A stretch of DNA of 64,000 nt from Kumtagia sp963829135 (lineage in GTDB: Bacteria > Pseudomonadota > Alphaproteobacteria > Rhizobiales > Rhizobiaceae): NCBI GenBank assembly GCA_963829135.1, contig CAWHHO010000004.1:248001-312000 (forward strand), read 5' to 3'. Shown here piece after piece: positions 43,885 through 54,329 of the stretch. The notes beneath the pieces were generated by a model, which saw nothing but the letters and a program-made list of their open reading frames with translations, was not told where the DNA came from and did no database searches. The stretch's first letter is position 1; each line of letters opens with the position of its first letter. A program made the translations under genes and the position numbers.

Positions 43885-45315
43885 TTAGCCGGGAAATTCG
43901 GCCAGCCCGAACGTCCGTCTGGTTTCAGGTTCACTCACGTAGCGGACCAATGGTCCGACTGCGACCAGTGTCGCAAATAGCAGAGCGATCTCAATATGAT
44001 AGACGACACCGTATGCCGCGTTGCTGTCTGCGAAGGCCGGCCCGAGCAGGCCGCGCTCGGCCATTGCCTGGACGATGTCGCGCACCGCGCCTCCAGTGCC
44101 CACCGCCAACCCCATTGCCGTCGCCTGAACCGCGCCCCAGGCGCCGAGTGCAATGCCGCTGTCACTGTCACGGGCGAGGTCCATGGCTGCCGTCAGCATG
44201 CCGACGGCAAACAGGCCACCGCCGAAGCCGATCATCGCCGTACCGATGCGGAATATCGCGACCGAACCGAGCGGCGCCGAGATGATGATCAGCACGAAGG
44301 CCGGCAGCCCCGCCACCGCACCGAGTGCGGCGATCCGGCAGGGGTCCCTACCAGCTGAGAGGCTTCGCGCGGCAAGCGCCAAGCCGACAATGGTGCCGCC
44401 CGCGAGCAGCGCCGTGAGCATGGTGGTCGCGCTTACGCCGAGATGCAGGATCTGTCCGCCGTACGGCTCCAGCAGCACATCCTGCATTGAGAATGCAGCG
44501 GTGCCGAGCGCCACGGTGACCAGCAGCCGCTTTGCGCGCGACGAACTCGAAAACACCGCCCAGGCCTCGCCGAAGGCCGGCCGTGCCCGGCCCGGATCGG
44601 TCTTCGAGGGGTTACGGCCTTCCTGCTTCCAGAGCGCGACGATGTTCAACGCGACCGTGATGACGGCTGCGCCCTGGACGACCTGAATCAGCCGCATATG
44701 GCTGAAATTGGCGAGCAAAGCGGAGAAGAACAACGCGGCGAACAGCATGCCGACCAGCAGCATCACATAGAGCAGCGCTACGACGCGCGGACGCGTATCT
44801 TCCGGCGCCAGGTCGCAGGCAAGCGCCAGGCCGGCAGTCTGGGTGGTGTGCATGCCGGAACCCACCAGCAGGAATGCCAGTGCAGCGCCGATCTCGCCGG
44901 CGTAGGGCGTTGCCGCAGCTCCCTGTCCAGTCAGAACCAGCAGCGCGAACGGCATGATCGCGAAGCCGCCGAACTGCAGCATCGTTCCCATCCAGATGAA
45001 CGGCACACGCCGCCAACCGAGAAAGGAGCGATAGGTATCCGACCGATGGCCGATGAGCGCGCGCACCGGAGCGAACACGATGGGCAGCGCCACCATGATG
45101 GCGACGACCGATGCCGGAACGCCGAGCTCGAGGATCATCACTCGATTCAGCGTCCCGGTCAGAAGCACCATCGCCATGCCGACAGATACCTGAAACAACG
45201 ACAGGCGAATGAGGCGCGTCAGCGGCAACCCTTCGCTTGCGGCGTCGGCAAAGGGCAGGAACCGGGTTCCCACCCGTGCCCATTGCCTGGCCAGTCTGGC
45301 GCCGCCGATGTTCAT
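43885..45315 (-). CDS. lhaA: LhaA, PucC-family light-harvesting assembly protein
   Basis: A 476-residue, 12-helix major-facilitator-like protein. Motifs are LTRLIRLSLFQVSVGMAMVL, TGTLNRVMILELGVPASVV, ALIGHRSDTYRSFLGWRRVP and AAFSMQDVLLEPYGGQ. It sits between bchM and puhA, the position of LhaA (ORF1696), required for LH1 assembly and probably delivering bacteriochlorophyll. It overlaps bchM by 4 bases. Confidence 0.95.
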   Translation of the reverse strand: MNIGGARLARQWARVGTRFLPFADAASEGLPLTRLIRLSLFQVSVGMAMVLLTGTLNRVMILELGVPASVVAIMVALPIVFAPVRALIGHRSDTYRSFLGWRRVPFIWMGTMLQFGGFAIMPFALLVLTGQGAAATPYAGEIGAALAFLLVGSGMHTTQTAGLALACDLAPEDTRPRVVALLYVMLLVGMLFAALFFSALLANFSHMRLIQVVQGAAVITVALNIVALWKQEGRNPSKTDPGRARPAFGEAWAVFSSSSRAKRLLVTVALGTAAFSMQDVLLEPYGGQILHLGVSATTMLTALLAGGTIVGLALAARSLSAGRDPCRIAALGAVAGLPAFVLIIISAPLGSVAIFRIGTAMIGFGGGLFAVGMLTAAMDLARDSDSGIALGAWGAVQATAMGLAVGTGGAVRDIVQAMAERGLLGPAFADSNAAYGVVYHIEIALLFATLVAVGPLVRYVSEPETRRTFGLAEFPG

Positions 45316-46013
45316 GGTCGTACAAGCTCCATCATCTGGGACTTGTAAAAACCGTGAGAAACGCGCTCCGTCCGGCCGGTGCGCCAGTCGAGCGACGTGA
45401 GCCGCGCGTCGAGACCGGAGCGGATGGTGTTCGGGCGAACGGGAACGATGGACGGGGCGCGGTCTGCCCGCGGAAACAGCCGGCCCATCATGTGCATGGC
45501 GGCGAGGGCAGGTGTACGCGGCGCGAAGGTAAATACGATCCGGCGTCGCGTCCGCGCCGCCAGGCTTGCCAAAGCTGCGATGCTGTCCGTCATGCGGTAG
45601 TGGATAAGCGAATCCATCGCCACGACCGCGTCGAATTCTCCATGCGCGCTGGAAAGCATGTCGCCTGCGGCGAAACTTATGCGCCCGGTCCCGATGTCTG
45701 CGGGCATTGTCTGCTGCGCAAAGCGGATGATCTCAGGCGCGAGATCGATGCCCAACACATCCGCGCCCCTGCGCGCCAGCTCCACCGACATCGCGCCAGT
45801 GCCGCAACCGGCATCGAGGACGCGCCAGCCGGACAAATCATCGGGCAGGCAAGAAAGCATGGCCGCGCGCATATGGGCGCGGCCTTCGCGCACTGTCGCG
45901 CGGATGCGTCCGAGCGGCGCCTGTGTAGCGAACAGCTTCCAGGCCTCGACCGCGGTTCGGTCGAAATAGGTCTGGATCTCGCTGCGGCGCTGTGTGTACG
46001 TGGTGTCGGACAT
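45312..46013 (-). CDS. bchM: Mg-protoporphyrin IX O-methyltransferase
   Basis: A 233-residue SAM methyltransferase acting on the ring C propionate. The SAM site is WRVLDAGCGTGAMSVELARR, with DVLGIDLAPEIIRFA following. ATG 46013 shares its first base with the bchL stop (TGATG) and gives the conserved start MSDTTYTQRRSEIQTYFDRT. The frame is open into bchL, which is a shadow. Confidence 0.95.
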   Translation of the reverse strand: MSDTTYTQRRSEIQTYFDRTAVEAWKLFATQAPLGRIRATVREGRAHMRAAMLSCLPDDLSGWRVLDAGCGTGAMSVELARRGADVLGIDLAPEIIRFAQQTMPADIGTGRISFAAGDMLSSAHGEFDAVVAMDSLIHYRMTDSIAALASLAARTRRRIVFTFAPRTPALAAMHMMGRLFPRADRAPSIVPVRPNTIRSGLDARLTSLDWRTGRTERVSHGFYKSQMMELVRP

Positions 46014-46930
46014 CAGTCGAATCCCAGGAAATCGAAAATCTCCCGATCTTTCATCGGATCGGCGGTCAGCTCCTCGGTGCCTGCCCAAAGGATTTCCGCG
46101 AGCTGCATATACTCAGCGCAAACCGCCAGCACTTCGGGGGTCTCCTCCATCTCGAACAGCGTCGACTTCTTGAGGCGAGAGCGACGCACGGCATCGACAT
46201 CGCCAAAATGCGCCAGGCGCTTGAGGCCGATTGCCGCGTTGAAACGATCGATCTGATCGGTCTCCCGGCTGCGGTTGGCGATGACGCCGCCGAGCCGCAC
46301 GTTGTAGTTCTTGGACTTCGCCTTTATTGCCGCGATGATACGGTTCATGGCGAAGATCGAGTCGAAATCGTTGGCTGCAACGACCAGGGCGCGCTCGGCA
46401 TGCTGCAGCGGCGCTGCGAATCCGCCGCAAACGACGTCGCCCAGCACATCGAAGATCACGACGTCGGTATCGTCCAGCAGATGATGCTCTTTCAGCAGCT
46501 TTACGGTTTGTCCGACGACATAGCCGCCACATCCCGTGCCTGCCGGCGGCCCGCCCGCCTCGACGCACTTGACCCCGTTATACCCCTCGAAGACGAAATC
46601 GTCGGCGCGCAGCTCCTCGGTGTGAAAGTCGACCTTCTCCAGAATGTCGATCACCGTCGGGATCAGCGACTTTGTCAGCGTGAAAGTCGAGTCGTGCTTC
46701 GGGTCGCAACCGATTTGCAACACGCGCTTGCCGAGTTTGGAAAAGGCAACCGACAGGTTCGAGGAGGTCGTCGATTTGCCAATGCCGCCCTTGCCATAAA
46801 TGGCGAAGACCTTCGCGGTCTCGATTGTAACCGACGGGTCGAGCATGACCTGCACGCTGCCTTCTCCGTCAAGTTTGGCAGCCTTGACCGCCTCATCGCG
46901 GGCGACCCTCGGATGCGTGAACACGTTCAT
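46013..46930 (-). CDS. bchL: Light-independent protochlorophyllide reductase iron protein
   Basis: A 305-residue NifH-like ATPase feeding electrons to BchNB. The P-loop is YGKGGIGKST (about 45-54), with GCDPKHDSTFTLTKSL and 4Fe-4S-ligand cysteines in AGTGCGGYVVG and DVLGDVVCGGFAA. It overlaps bchH by 4 bases. Confidence 0.97.
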   Translation of the reverse strand: MNVFTHPRVARDEAVKAAKLDGEGSVQVMLDPSVTIETAKVFAIYGKGGIGKSTTSSNLSVAFSKLGKRVLQIGCDPKHDSTFTLTKSLIPTVIDILEKVDFHTEELRADDFVFEGYNGVKCVEAGGPPAGTGCGGYVVGQTVKLLKEHHLLDDTDVVIFDVLGDVVCGGFAAPLQHAERALVVAANDFDSIFAMNRIIAAIKAKSKNYNVRLGGVIANRSRETDQIDRFNAAIGLKRLAHFGDVDAVRRSRLKKSTLFEMEETPEVLAVCAEYMQLAEILWAGTEELTADPMKDREIFDFLGFD

Positions 46931-49900
46931 GCTGCGGCCTCCACAATGCCCTCGACACGGTCGTCCAGTTCCTCCCCGGCTTGACGCAAGGCGTCGAGCA
47001 TTTCGGGATCAGGCGTCCAGTAGTGGCGCTCATGCGCTTCGATCAGGCGGTTCGCGACCTTGGCCGAAGCAGTCGGATTCAGGCTGGCGAGCCGCGCGCG
47101 CATTTCCGGGTCTAGCACGAAGGTTTGCGTCAGCTGCTGGTAGACCCAGGGCTGCACCTCTCCGGTCGTCGCCGACCAGCCCATCGTGTTGCGGACGTGC
47201 TCTTCGATCTGCCGCACGCCCTCATATCCGTGGCTGAGCATGCCCTCGTACCATTTCGGATTGAGCATTCGGGTGCGCGTCTCGATGGCGACCTGTTCGC
47301 TCAGCGAACGAACCACGCCGTCGCCACGCGTCTGGTCGCCTATGTAGACCGGCGCTGCAGTTCCTTTTGCGCGGCGAACGGCGCGGGAGATTCCGCCGAG
47401 CGTATCGAAGTAGTGATCGACGGTTGTCACGCCGAGCTCAACAGAATCCAGGTTCTGGTAGGCGAGATCGACGCCCGAAAGCACGCTGTTCAGCAAAGCC
47501 GTTTGCTTCGCTGCGATTCCGGTACGTCCATAGGCAAAGCCCTTGCGGCTTGCATATGTCTCCGCCAGTTCGTCCTCATCGTCCCAGGCGCCGTTTTCGA
47601 CCAGGTGATTGACGTTGGAGCCGTAGGCCCCCTCGGCATTTCCGAAGACACGCAGTGCAGCAGTCTCGAGATCGCAGCCGGTCGCTGATTGGTGGGCCAG
47701 CGCATGCTTGCGGATGAAGTTCATGTCGATCGGCTCGTCGGCCGAAGCGGCCATGAAGGCCGACTCGGCGAGCAGCTTGATCTGAAGGGGCAGCAGGTCG
47801 CGGAAAATGCCGGACAGGGTTGCGATGACATCGATCCGCGGTCGACCGAGTTCGGCGAGCGGCATCAAGGTCGCGCCGGCAAGCCGCCCATAATTGTCAA
47901 AACGGGGCAGGGCGCCCATCATCGCCAGCGCTTGGGCAATTGGACCGCCCTCGTTCTTGAGGTTGTCGGTTCCCCATAGAACGATGGCTACGGTTTCGGG
48001 CAGCGGCAGACCGTCTTGGAGGTGGCGGTCGAGAATGCGCTGCGCCTGGCGCGCGCCATCTGCGACAGCGAAGGCGCTGGGGATGCGGAATGGGTCGAAG
48101 CCGTGCAGATTACGCCCGGTGGGCAGGATCGCTGGCGTCCGCAGCAGGTCTCCGCCGGGGGCAGGGCGGATAAAGCGGCCATCAAGCGCGCGCAGGATCG
48201 CCGGGACCTCGTGATCCTCTGCCAGCAGCCTATCGGTTGCGGCGAGCACGCGCAGCGCCACCACCGCCATTTCGTCCCGAGCCACGCCGGCTGCGGCCAA
48301 GGCTTGCTCGGGCAGAGCACCGCCGACGATGGCCTCCGCTATGCTGCGGTCGAGCCGCAGCCCATGCGCGGCCTCCGCGGCGGAGAGAAGCATATCCGCG
48401 CGCTCTGCCGTGGACGGCTTCCGGCCGACAACATGAAGACCGTGCGGAATGAGGGTATATTCAAGTTCCAGGATTTGCTGACCGAGCGCATTGATCCGGT
48501 TGCTGGCATCGGCGCTCCATTGAGGATCGGCCGGCGCAAGGTCTACCGCGGCAGCCTGCGCCTGGATCAGTACCGCCAGATCGGCACGCTCCGACGAGGC
48601 GACGGGATCAAGTCCTCGCCACCGCTCAATGGAGGCCTTGAGGTCGAGCAGCCCGCGGTACAGGCCGGCGGTAGCGATCGGAGGCGTCAGATAGCTGATC
48701 AATGTCGCCGCGGAGCGTCGCTTGGCGATTGCGCCTTCCGACGGATTGTTCGCAGCATAGAGGTAGATGTTGGGGAGTTCGCCGATCAGCCGATCGGGCC
48801 AATCCTTCGCCGACAGCCCGGATTGCTTGCCGGGCATGAACTCGAGAGAGCCGTGTGTGCCGAAGTGCAGCACAGCATGGGCACCGAACTCCTCGCGAAT
48901 CCAGCGATAGAAGGCTGAAAAGGCATGCGTCGGCGCGAAGCCCTTCTCGAAGAGCAGCCGCATCGGGTCGCCCTCATAGCCAAAGGACGGCTGGATGCCG
49001 ACAAAAACGTTGCCGAACTGAGCCCCCAACACGAAAATCGTCGAGCCGTCACTCTGCTGGCGCCCAGGCGCCGGGCCCCATTGCTTTTCGATCTCATGAA
49101 GCCACCGCTCACGCTTGATGTGAGTGTCGGCTGAAATGCGCACATGGACATTGGCGTTTGCGCCGAAACGCTCGCGGTTGCCTTCGATAAGACGGGTGCG
49201 CAGGTCGTCGACGGTCGCCGGGACATCCACCGCGTAGCCTTCGCGTTTCAGCGCGGAAAGCGTACCGTGCAGGGAGGCAAAGACCGAAAGATAGGCGGCC
49301 GTGCCGGTGTTGCCGGCGTTGGGTGGGAAGTTGAACAGCACGATTGCCACCCTGCGGCTGGCGCGTTCGGTGCGGCGCAACGCGACCAGCTTGGCGACGC
49401 GGGCAGCGAGCATCTCCGCGCGCTCGACACAGGAATGCATGTCGCGATTGGCGGTGCCAGGCGCGAAAGTGCAGCCGCGATGGCAACCTGTGCAAGCCTT
49501 GCCGGCATGGTCGGAACGGCCGCCAAAGACAATCGGCCCGGTCGCCCCATCAAGTTCGGGGATCGCCACCATGATGGTCAATTCGACGGGCAGCAGGCCC
49601 CGGTCCGATGCGCCCCATTGCTCCAGCGTCTGCAATTCGGCCGGATGGCCGGCGATGTAGGGCACATCAAGCCGTGCCAGCATATCTTCCGCCGCCTTGG
49701 CGTCATTGTAGGCCGGGCCGCCGACCAGCGAGAAGCCTGTCAGCGAAACGAGCGCGTCAATCGTCGCCCGGCCGTCGCGCAGGAAGAACTTTTCGATCGC
49801 CGGCCGCGAATCCAGTCCACTCGCGAAAGCGGGGATGACATCAAGCCCGCGTGCCTCCAGCGCTCGGATTACCCCGTCATAGTGATCTGCATTGCCGGCG

Positions 49901-50691
49901 AGCATGTAGGAGCGCAAGCCGAGCACACCAACTCTTCCGAGCTTGCCCTCGGTTGGCAAGGCGTCGCTGCTCTCAGAAATGCGGCCTTTGATGCGGGGGT
50001 GGTAGATGCCGACATCCGGGTACGCAACGGGAGCGCCGACCTTCAGCGCGCCTCGAAGTTGCCTACGGTTGCCATCGGAATATCTATCGATCAGCGCGCG
50101 GATCATGTTGGCGACGTTTTCGTCCGAACCGGCGAGCCAATATTGCAGCGTGAGGAAATAGGCGCGCACGTCCTGCGCTGTGCCGGGAATGAAGCGTAGA
50201 ATCTGCGGTATGCGCTTCAACATCTTCATCTGACTCGCGCCGGCGCTGGCGTTCCGGTCCTTGCCGCTGCCCTTCAGCCGCTTCAGGAAACTCAAGGCGC
50301 CACCCTGGGGCGAATCCATCCGGAAGCGGCCGACGCGGGTCAGCTTCATCACGGCAGCGTCGGACAGGATGCTGACAATCGCATCGCAGTTGTTTGCCCG
50401 CGCCTTGAGGTCAGGCAGGATTTCGCTGAAGTGTGCCTCCAGGAAGAGCATCGCACAGATGATAATGTCGGCATTGGCGATATCAGCACGGCAACGCGAC
50501 AGACTTTCCGCGTCGCCACAGAATTCGGTCGCTGCGTGGAGGACGATCGACAGGCCTTGCATTTCACGCTTCAGCACGGCCCGTGCGCGATCCGTTGCAC
50601 TCGCGAGATGGGTGTCCATCGTCACGATGACGACCCGAACGGGGATCGCGCCGCCCGGCGAGCTTTCAGCGGCTGAAATGAGCCTTGGCAT
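46927..50691 (-). CDS. bchH: Magnesium chelatase subunit H
   Basis: A 1254-residue porphyrin-binding CobN-type subunit, full length and uninterrupted. The N-terminus IPVRVVIVTMDTHLASA is typical. Internal conserved segments include LQYWLAGSDENVANMIR, GVLGLRSYMLAGNADHYDG, FNFPPNAGNTGTAAYLSVF, FGTHGSLEFMPGKQSGLS, VLWGTDNLKNEGGPIAQALA and VLDPEMRARLASLNPTA. It overlaps the bchB end by 26 bases and bchL by 4. Confidence 0.97.
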   Translation of the reverse strand: MPRLISAAESSPGGAIPVRVVIVTMDTHLASATDRARAVLKREMQGLSIVLHAATEFCGDAESLSRCRADIANADIIICAMLFLEAHFSEILPDLKARANNCDAIVSILSDAAVMKLTRVGRFRMDSPQGGALSFLKRLKGSGKDRNASAGASQMKMLKRIPQILRFIPGTAQDVRAYFLTLQYWLAGSDENVANMIRALIDRYSDGNRRQLRGALKVGAPVAYPDVGIYHPRIKGRISESSDALPTEGKLGRVGVLGLRSYMLAGNADHYDGVIRALEARGLDVIPAFASGLDSRPAIEKFFLRDGRATIDALVSLTGFSLVGGPAYNDAKAAEDMLARLDVPYIAGHPAELQTLEQWGASDRGLLPVELTIMVAIPELDGATGPIVFGGRSDHAGKACTGCHRGCTFAPGTANRDMHSCVERAEMLAARVAKLVALRRTERASRRVAIVLFNFPPNAGNTGTAAYLSVFASLHGTLSALKREGYAVDVPATVDDLRTRLIEGNRERFGANANVHVRISADTHIKRERWLHEIEKQWGPAPGRQQSDGSTIFVLGAQFGNVFVGIQPSFGYEGDPMRLLFEKGFAPTHAFSAFYRWIREEFGAHAVLHFGTHGSLEFMPGKQSGLSAKDWPDRLIGELPNIYLYAANNPSEGAIAKRRSAATLISYLTPPIATAGLYRGLLDLKASIERWRGLDPVASSERADLAVLIQAQAAAVDLAPADPQWSADASNRINALGQQILELEYTLIPHGLHVVGRKPSTAERADMLLSAAEAAHGLRLDRSIAEAIVGGALPEQALAAAGVARDEMAVVALRVLAATDRLLAEDHEVPAILRALDGRFIRPAPGGDLLRTPAILPTGRNLHGFDPFRIPSAFAVADGARQAQRILDRHLQDGLPLPETVAIVLWGTDNLKNEGGPIAQALAMMGALPRFDNYGRLAGATLMPLAELGRPRIDVIATLSGIFRDLLPLQIKLLAESAFMAASADEPIDMNFIRKHALAHQSATGCDLETAALRVFGNAEGAYGSNVNHLVENGAWDDEDELAETYASRKGFAYGRTGIAAKQTALLNSVLSGVDLAYQNLDSVELGVTTVDHYFDTLGGISRAVRRAKGTAAPVYIGDQTRGDGVVRSLSEQVAIETRTRMLNPKWYEGMLSHGYEGVRQIEEHVRNTMGWSATTGEVQPWVYQQLTQTFVLDPEMRARLASLNPTASAKVANRLIEAHERHYWTPDPEMLDALRQAGEELDDRVEGIVEAAA

Positions 50692-52225
50692 CGTAAAGAG
50701 CCTCGATGGTGATAATGCGGATACCCCTTTCGGCGGCGAACTTCTCGGTGTTGCGGCGGGCCTTGCCGCGCACGAAGAACGGGATCTTCTTGAGTTCCCG
50801 CTCGGCCTCGTCTGCCCATGCGGCGGTGGCAGGTATCTTGATTGGCAAACTCACGGCTGACGCGTTCTCGCTGCCCGACTCGGCGCCCGCGACCTGAGCC
50901 GCCGGTGAGAGGTGCGATGGCTGGGCGGAGTCGTTGAACTCGAAATCGTCGCGGAACATGTGGAGCAGGTGCTCTTCGAGACCCATCATCAGCGGATGGA
51001 CCCAGGAGTCGAATATGACGTTGGCGCCCTCTGCTCCCATCTGGGGCGAATAGCGCGCGGGAAAGTCCTGCACATGCACAGGCGCGGAAATAACCGCGCA
51101 GGGGATGCGCAGCCGCTTGGCGACGTGCCGCTCCATCTGCGTTCCGAGCACCAGCTCCGGCTGGGCGGCGATGATGGCGTCCTCTACGGCGAGATGGTCG
51201 TCGACGATAAGCGGCTCGATGCCATATTCGGCCGCCGCAGCACGGACTTCGCGGGCGAATTCGCGCGAATAGGTGCCGAGACCGCAGACCGTGAAACCGA
51301 GCTCCTTCGCAGCGATGTGTGCCGCCGCGACGGCATGGGTGGCGTCGCCGAAAATGAAAACACGTTTGCCGGTAAGGTAGGTCGAATCGACCGATCGCGA
51401 ATACCATGGCAGGCGCGAACCGCTCGTCGGCACCGCGTCCGGAGTGATACCGGCTGCCTTGATTACCGCCGCGACGAATTCGTCGGTTGCGAGCGCGCCG
51501 ATCGGTTGGATCGCAACGAACGGCTGACCATGATTGCGCTTCAGCCAATCCGCCGCGACGCCGGCAATCTCCGGATAGAGGACGATATTGAAATCGGCCT
51601 GAGGCAGGCGGGCGAGGTCTGCGACGGTGGCGCCGAGCGGCGCGACGACGTTGATCGACACACCCAGGCCTTCAACCAGTTTGGTGACCTCGACGATATC
51701 GTCGCGGTGACGGAAGCCGAGCGAGGCTGGTCCAAGGATGTTGCAGGTCTTGCCCGGCGCCCGCGCCGCCGTGGATCCTGGCTGAGCTGGCGCGAAGGTT
51801 CGCACCAGCCGATAGAAGGTTTCGGCCGCGCCCCAGTTTTCCTTCTTCTGGTAGGACGGAAGCTCAAGCGCGACGACCGGAATATCGAGGTTGAGCGCTG
51901 CGGCCAGACCGCCCGGGTTGTCTTGAATGAGTTCGGCCGTACAGGATGCGCCGACAAGCACCGCGTCCGGCTTGAAACGCTCTACCGCGTCACGGCAGGC
52001 GGTCTTGAATATCTCGGCGGTATCGGAGCCGAGGTCACGCGCCTGGAAAGTGGTGTAGGTTACCGGCGGGCGGGTATCGCGACGCTCGATCATCGTGAAC
52101 AAAAGGTCGGCATAGGTGTCGCCTTGCGGGGCATGCAGGACGTAGTGGACGCCCTTCATGGAGGCGGCGATGCGCATCGCGCCAACATGCGGGGGTCCTT
52201 CATATGTCCAGACGGTGAGCTGCAT
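50666..52225 (-). CDS. bchB: Light-independent protochlorophyllide reductase subunit B
   Basis: A 519-residue NifK-like subunit starting MQLTVWTYEGPPHVGAMRIA. It contains Cys in LVGASCTAELIQDNPGGLA, the catalytic-region TSGSRLPWYSRSVDSTYLTG, and a C-terminal DUF-like extension (AWADEAERELKKIPFFVRGK). It forms the catalytic heterotetramer with BchN and allows bacteriochlorophyll synthesis in darkness. The start overlaps the bchN stop (TGATG). Confidence 0.97.
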   Translation of the reverse strand: MQLTVWTYEGPPHVGAMRIAASMKGVHYVLHAPQGDTYADLLFTMIERRDTRPPVTYTTFQARDLGSDTAEIFKTACRDAVERFKPDAVLVGASCTAELIQDNPGGLAAALNLDIPVVALELPSYQKKENWGAAETFYRLVRTFAPAQPGSTAARAPGKTCNILGPASLGFRHRDDIVEVTKLVEGLGVSINVVAPLGATVADLARLPQADFNIVLYPEIAGVAADWLKRNHGQPFVAIQPIGALATDEFVAAVIKAAGITPDAVPTSGSRLPWYSRSVDSTYLTGKRVFIFGDATHAVAAAHIAAKELGFTVCGLGTYSREFAREVRAAAAEYGIEPLIVDDHLAVEDAIIAAQPELVLGTQMERHVAKRLRIPCAVISAPVHVQDFPARYSPQMGAEGANVIFDSWVHPLMMGLEEHLLHMFRDDFEFNDSAQPSHLSPAAQVAGAESGSENASAVSLPIKIPATAAWADEAERELKKIPFFVRGKARRNTEKFAAERGIRIITIEALYDAKAHFSR

Positions 52226-53533
52226 CAGGCGCTCACTTTCAGTCGCGCGCGGCGGTTGAACGGGCGCACAAAGAGCTCGGCGAGATCGCCGGCCTGCTCG
52301 TAGCCCTGGACAGGGGTGAAGACGAGTTCAATCGACCATTTGGTGGCAAAGCCCTCGGCTTCGAGCGGATTGGCGAGCCCCATGCCGCAAACAACGAGGT
52401 CCGGGTTGGATGCACGACAGCGGTCGAGTTGCTTGTCGACGTCCTGGCCCTCGCTGACAAAGACGTGTTCGGGCAGCAGTTCGAATTCGCCCGCCAAGTG
52501 ATGCCGATGCAGAAACGGCGTGCCGATCTCGACGATTTCCATACCGGCTTCCCGATGCAGGAAGCGCGCCATCGAGGGCTCCAGCTGCGAGTCGGGGAAG
52601 AAAAAGATGCGCTTACCGGCAAGCGTCGGCCGGAATTTCTCGACCGCGAGTCTGGCGCGCGCACGGCCGGCGCTGGTGGTTGCCGCGAAGCGGGAGGGAT
52701 CGACCCCAAACGCATCGGCCGCGGCCTTGAGCCACGCCGTGGTGCCCTCCTCGCCGAGCGGAAAGGGCGCCGGAAGCTGTTTCGCGCCGCGGCTTTCAAG
52801 AACCTTCGCCGTTTCCCCAAGGAAGGGTTGCGCAAGCAGGATGCGCGTTCTCGGCCCGACATGCGGCAGAGCCGTCGAATCTCGCGGCGGCAGGAAAGCC
52901 ACCGCGGCCAATGCCGAGCGCATCGAAAATGCGGCGGAACTGGTCCTCCACCACGTCCGCGAGCGCTCCAGCCACTATGAGCGAGGGCCTGGCATCGACC
53001 GGTTCGGCCGGGAGATCCCTTGCCAGAGCCGCCAGGAAATTATCCTCGCCCTGGGTGAAGGTCGTCTCGATACCGCTACCCGAATAGTTCATCACCCGCA
53101 CTGCCGGGTAGTGCAGGCGGTTCAGCCTTTCGGCAGCTTTCGAGAGATCGAGCTTTATCACCTCGGAGGGACAGGACCCGACCAGTACGAGCATGCGGAT
53201 TTCGGGGCGGCGCGAGAGCAGCTGTGTAACAACCTTGTCCAATTCATCATGAACATCGGCCATTCCAGCGAGGTCACGCTCGTCGATCACCGCCGTCGCA
53301 AAGCGTGGCTCGGCGAAAATCATGACGCCGGCTGCCGACTGCATGAGGTGGGCGCAGGTGCGCGATCCCACGATCAGAAAAAAGGCGTCCTGCATTTTGC
53401 GGTGCAGCCAGATGATCGAGGTCAGACCGCAGAACACTTCATGCTGGCCGCGTTGGCGAAGCGGCTGTGCCGGTCCGCAGTGAGGAATTGCGTCGGCAAG
53501 GGTCGGGAGTTGGGCTGCAAATGGGGCGTTCAT
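52225..53533 (-). CDS. bchN: Light-independent protochlorophyllide reductase subunit N (frameshifted)
   Basis: The first half from ATG 53533 contains cluster cysteines (HEVFCGLTSIIWLHRKMQDA, LVGSCPSEVIKLDL) through VVEDQFRRIFDALGIG. The second half is in the +1 frame: VAFLPPRDSTALPHVGPRTR, KRIFFFPDSQLEPSMARFLH, and LVVCGMGLANPLEAEGFATK. One extra base near 52903-52910 breaks it; corrected, the protein is about 435 residues, as expected. The start shares a base with the bchF stop. Confidence 0.94.
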
Positions 53534-54048
53534 CAGACCGCCTCCAGTTCGATCGCTCGTACAGGCCGTCCGGCGAGGCGGGCCGCGCGCAGCTTGAGAA
53601 CGAACTGTGCCGCATTGATCGCGTAGGACGCGTAGGCCGCCAATGCGAGGATCATCAGTTCTCCGGCGCTCAGGAGGCCGAACAGCAGCGCGACCAGGTA
53701 GGCGGTGTGGAGCGCCAGCACGAGCATCGAAACGACGTCTTCCCAGAAGAACGCGTCGGCAAAGAGCCATTGGCCGAATACCTCCTTCTCCCAGATCGAT
53801 CCGGTCACCATGATCGTGTAGAGAACGAGCGTCTTCGCGACGATCGATATGTTGGCTGCCATGACGCCGTCGCCGGTCGACAGGTAGCGCAGAATGAGCC
53901 CCACGCTGATCAGGAAAACGACGAACTGCACCGGTGCCAAAACGCCCTGGACCAGTGTCCATGGCGACTCGTCACGGCGGCGGCGCTGCTCTGTCGTATA
54001 GAGCTGTCGTGTTGCTCCGTGAGTGCGCAGTTGTCCCGACTTTGCCAC
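53533..54048 (-). CDS. bchF: 3-vinyl bacteriochlorophyllide hydratase
   Basis: The conserved body LYTTEQRRRRDESPWTLVQG and SIWEKEVFGQWLFADAFFWE identifies BchF, which hydrates the 3-vinyl group. Several membrane helices are predicted. There is no ATG near the expected N-terminus. GTG 54048 (VAKSGQLRTHG) gives 171 residues. GTG 54057 is the alternative but sits only 3 bases after GGGAGG, whereas 54048 is 12 bases away, so the start is uncertain. First gene of the minus-strand superoperon, with PpsR-like boxes about 70-105 bases upstream. Confidence 0.93.
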   Translation of the reverse strand: MAKSGQLRTHGATRQLYTTEQRRRRDESPWTLVQGVLAPVQFVVFLISVGLILRYLSTGDGVMAANISIVAKTLVLYTIMVTGSIWEKEVFGQWLFADAFFWEDVVSMLVLALHTAYLVALLFGLLSAGELMILALAAYASYAINAAQFVLKLRAARLAGRPVRAIELEAV

Positions 54049-54119
54049 GCCTATCACCGACCTCCCTGCTGTTCGTCCCGCCGGCAGCCAAGCGGAATGT
54101 AACTCTCGGATGGTAAAAG

Positions 54120-54153
54120 TGTCAATCAAACGTGACGTAAAAATATATTTACA
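54120..54153. promoter_or_regulatory. Pair of PpsR-like boxes upstream of bchF
   Basis: TGTCAATCAAACGTGACG (54120-54137; TGT-N12-ACG) and CGTAAAAATATATTTACA (54136-54153; CGT-N12-ACA) each deviate at one base and overlap by two bases. They lie in the divergent bchF/ppaA region. Confidence 0.55.
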
Positions 54154-54329
54154 GAATTTGCAAAAATAGGTAGTTTTTGCGACTGGAAATGGTTCGGACC
54201 GCAACGTAGGATTTTGATCGGAGAGAAACCTCAGCGCGAAAAATGCGCGACTTGCGACTGGCTCGCGAGGGCATGGTCCAAGGCGGAACGCGGTGCTAAG
54301 GCCGTGGTATTTTTTTCGTTGGCGAACGA

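Noticed and set aside
49144..50199. A 351-codon plus-strand ORF opposite bchH
   Set aside because: Antisense to conserved BchH sequence; no domain or start signal. A shadow of GC-rich codon usage.
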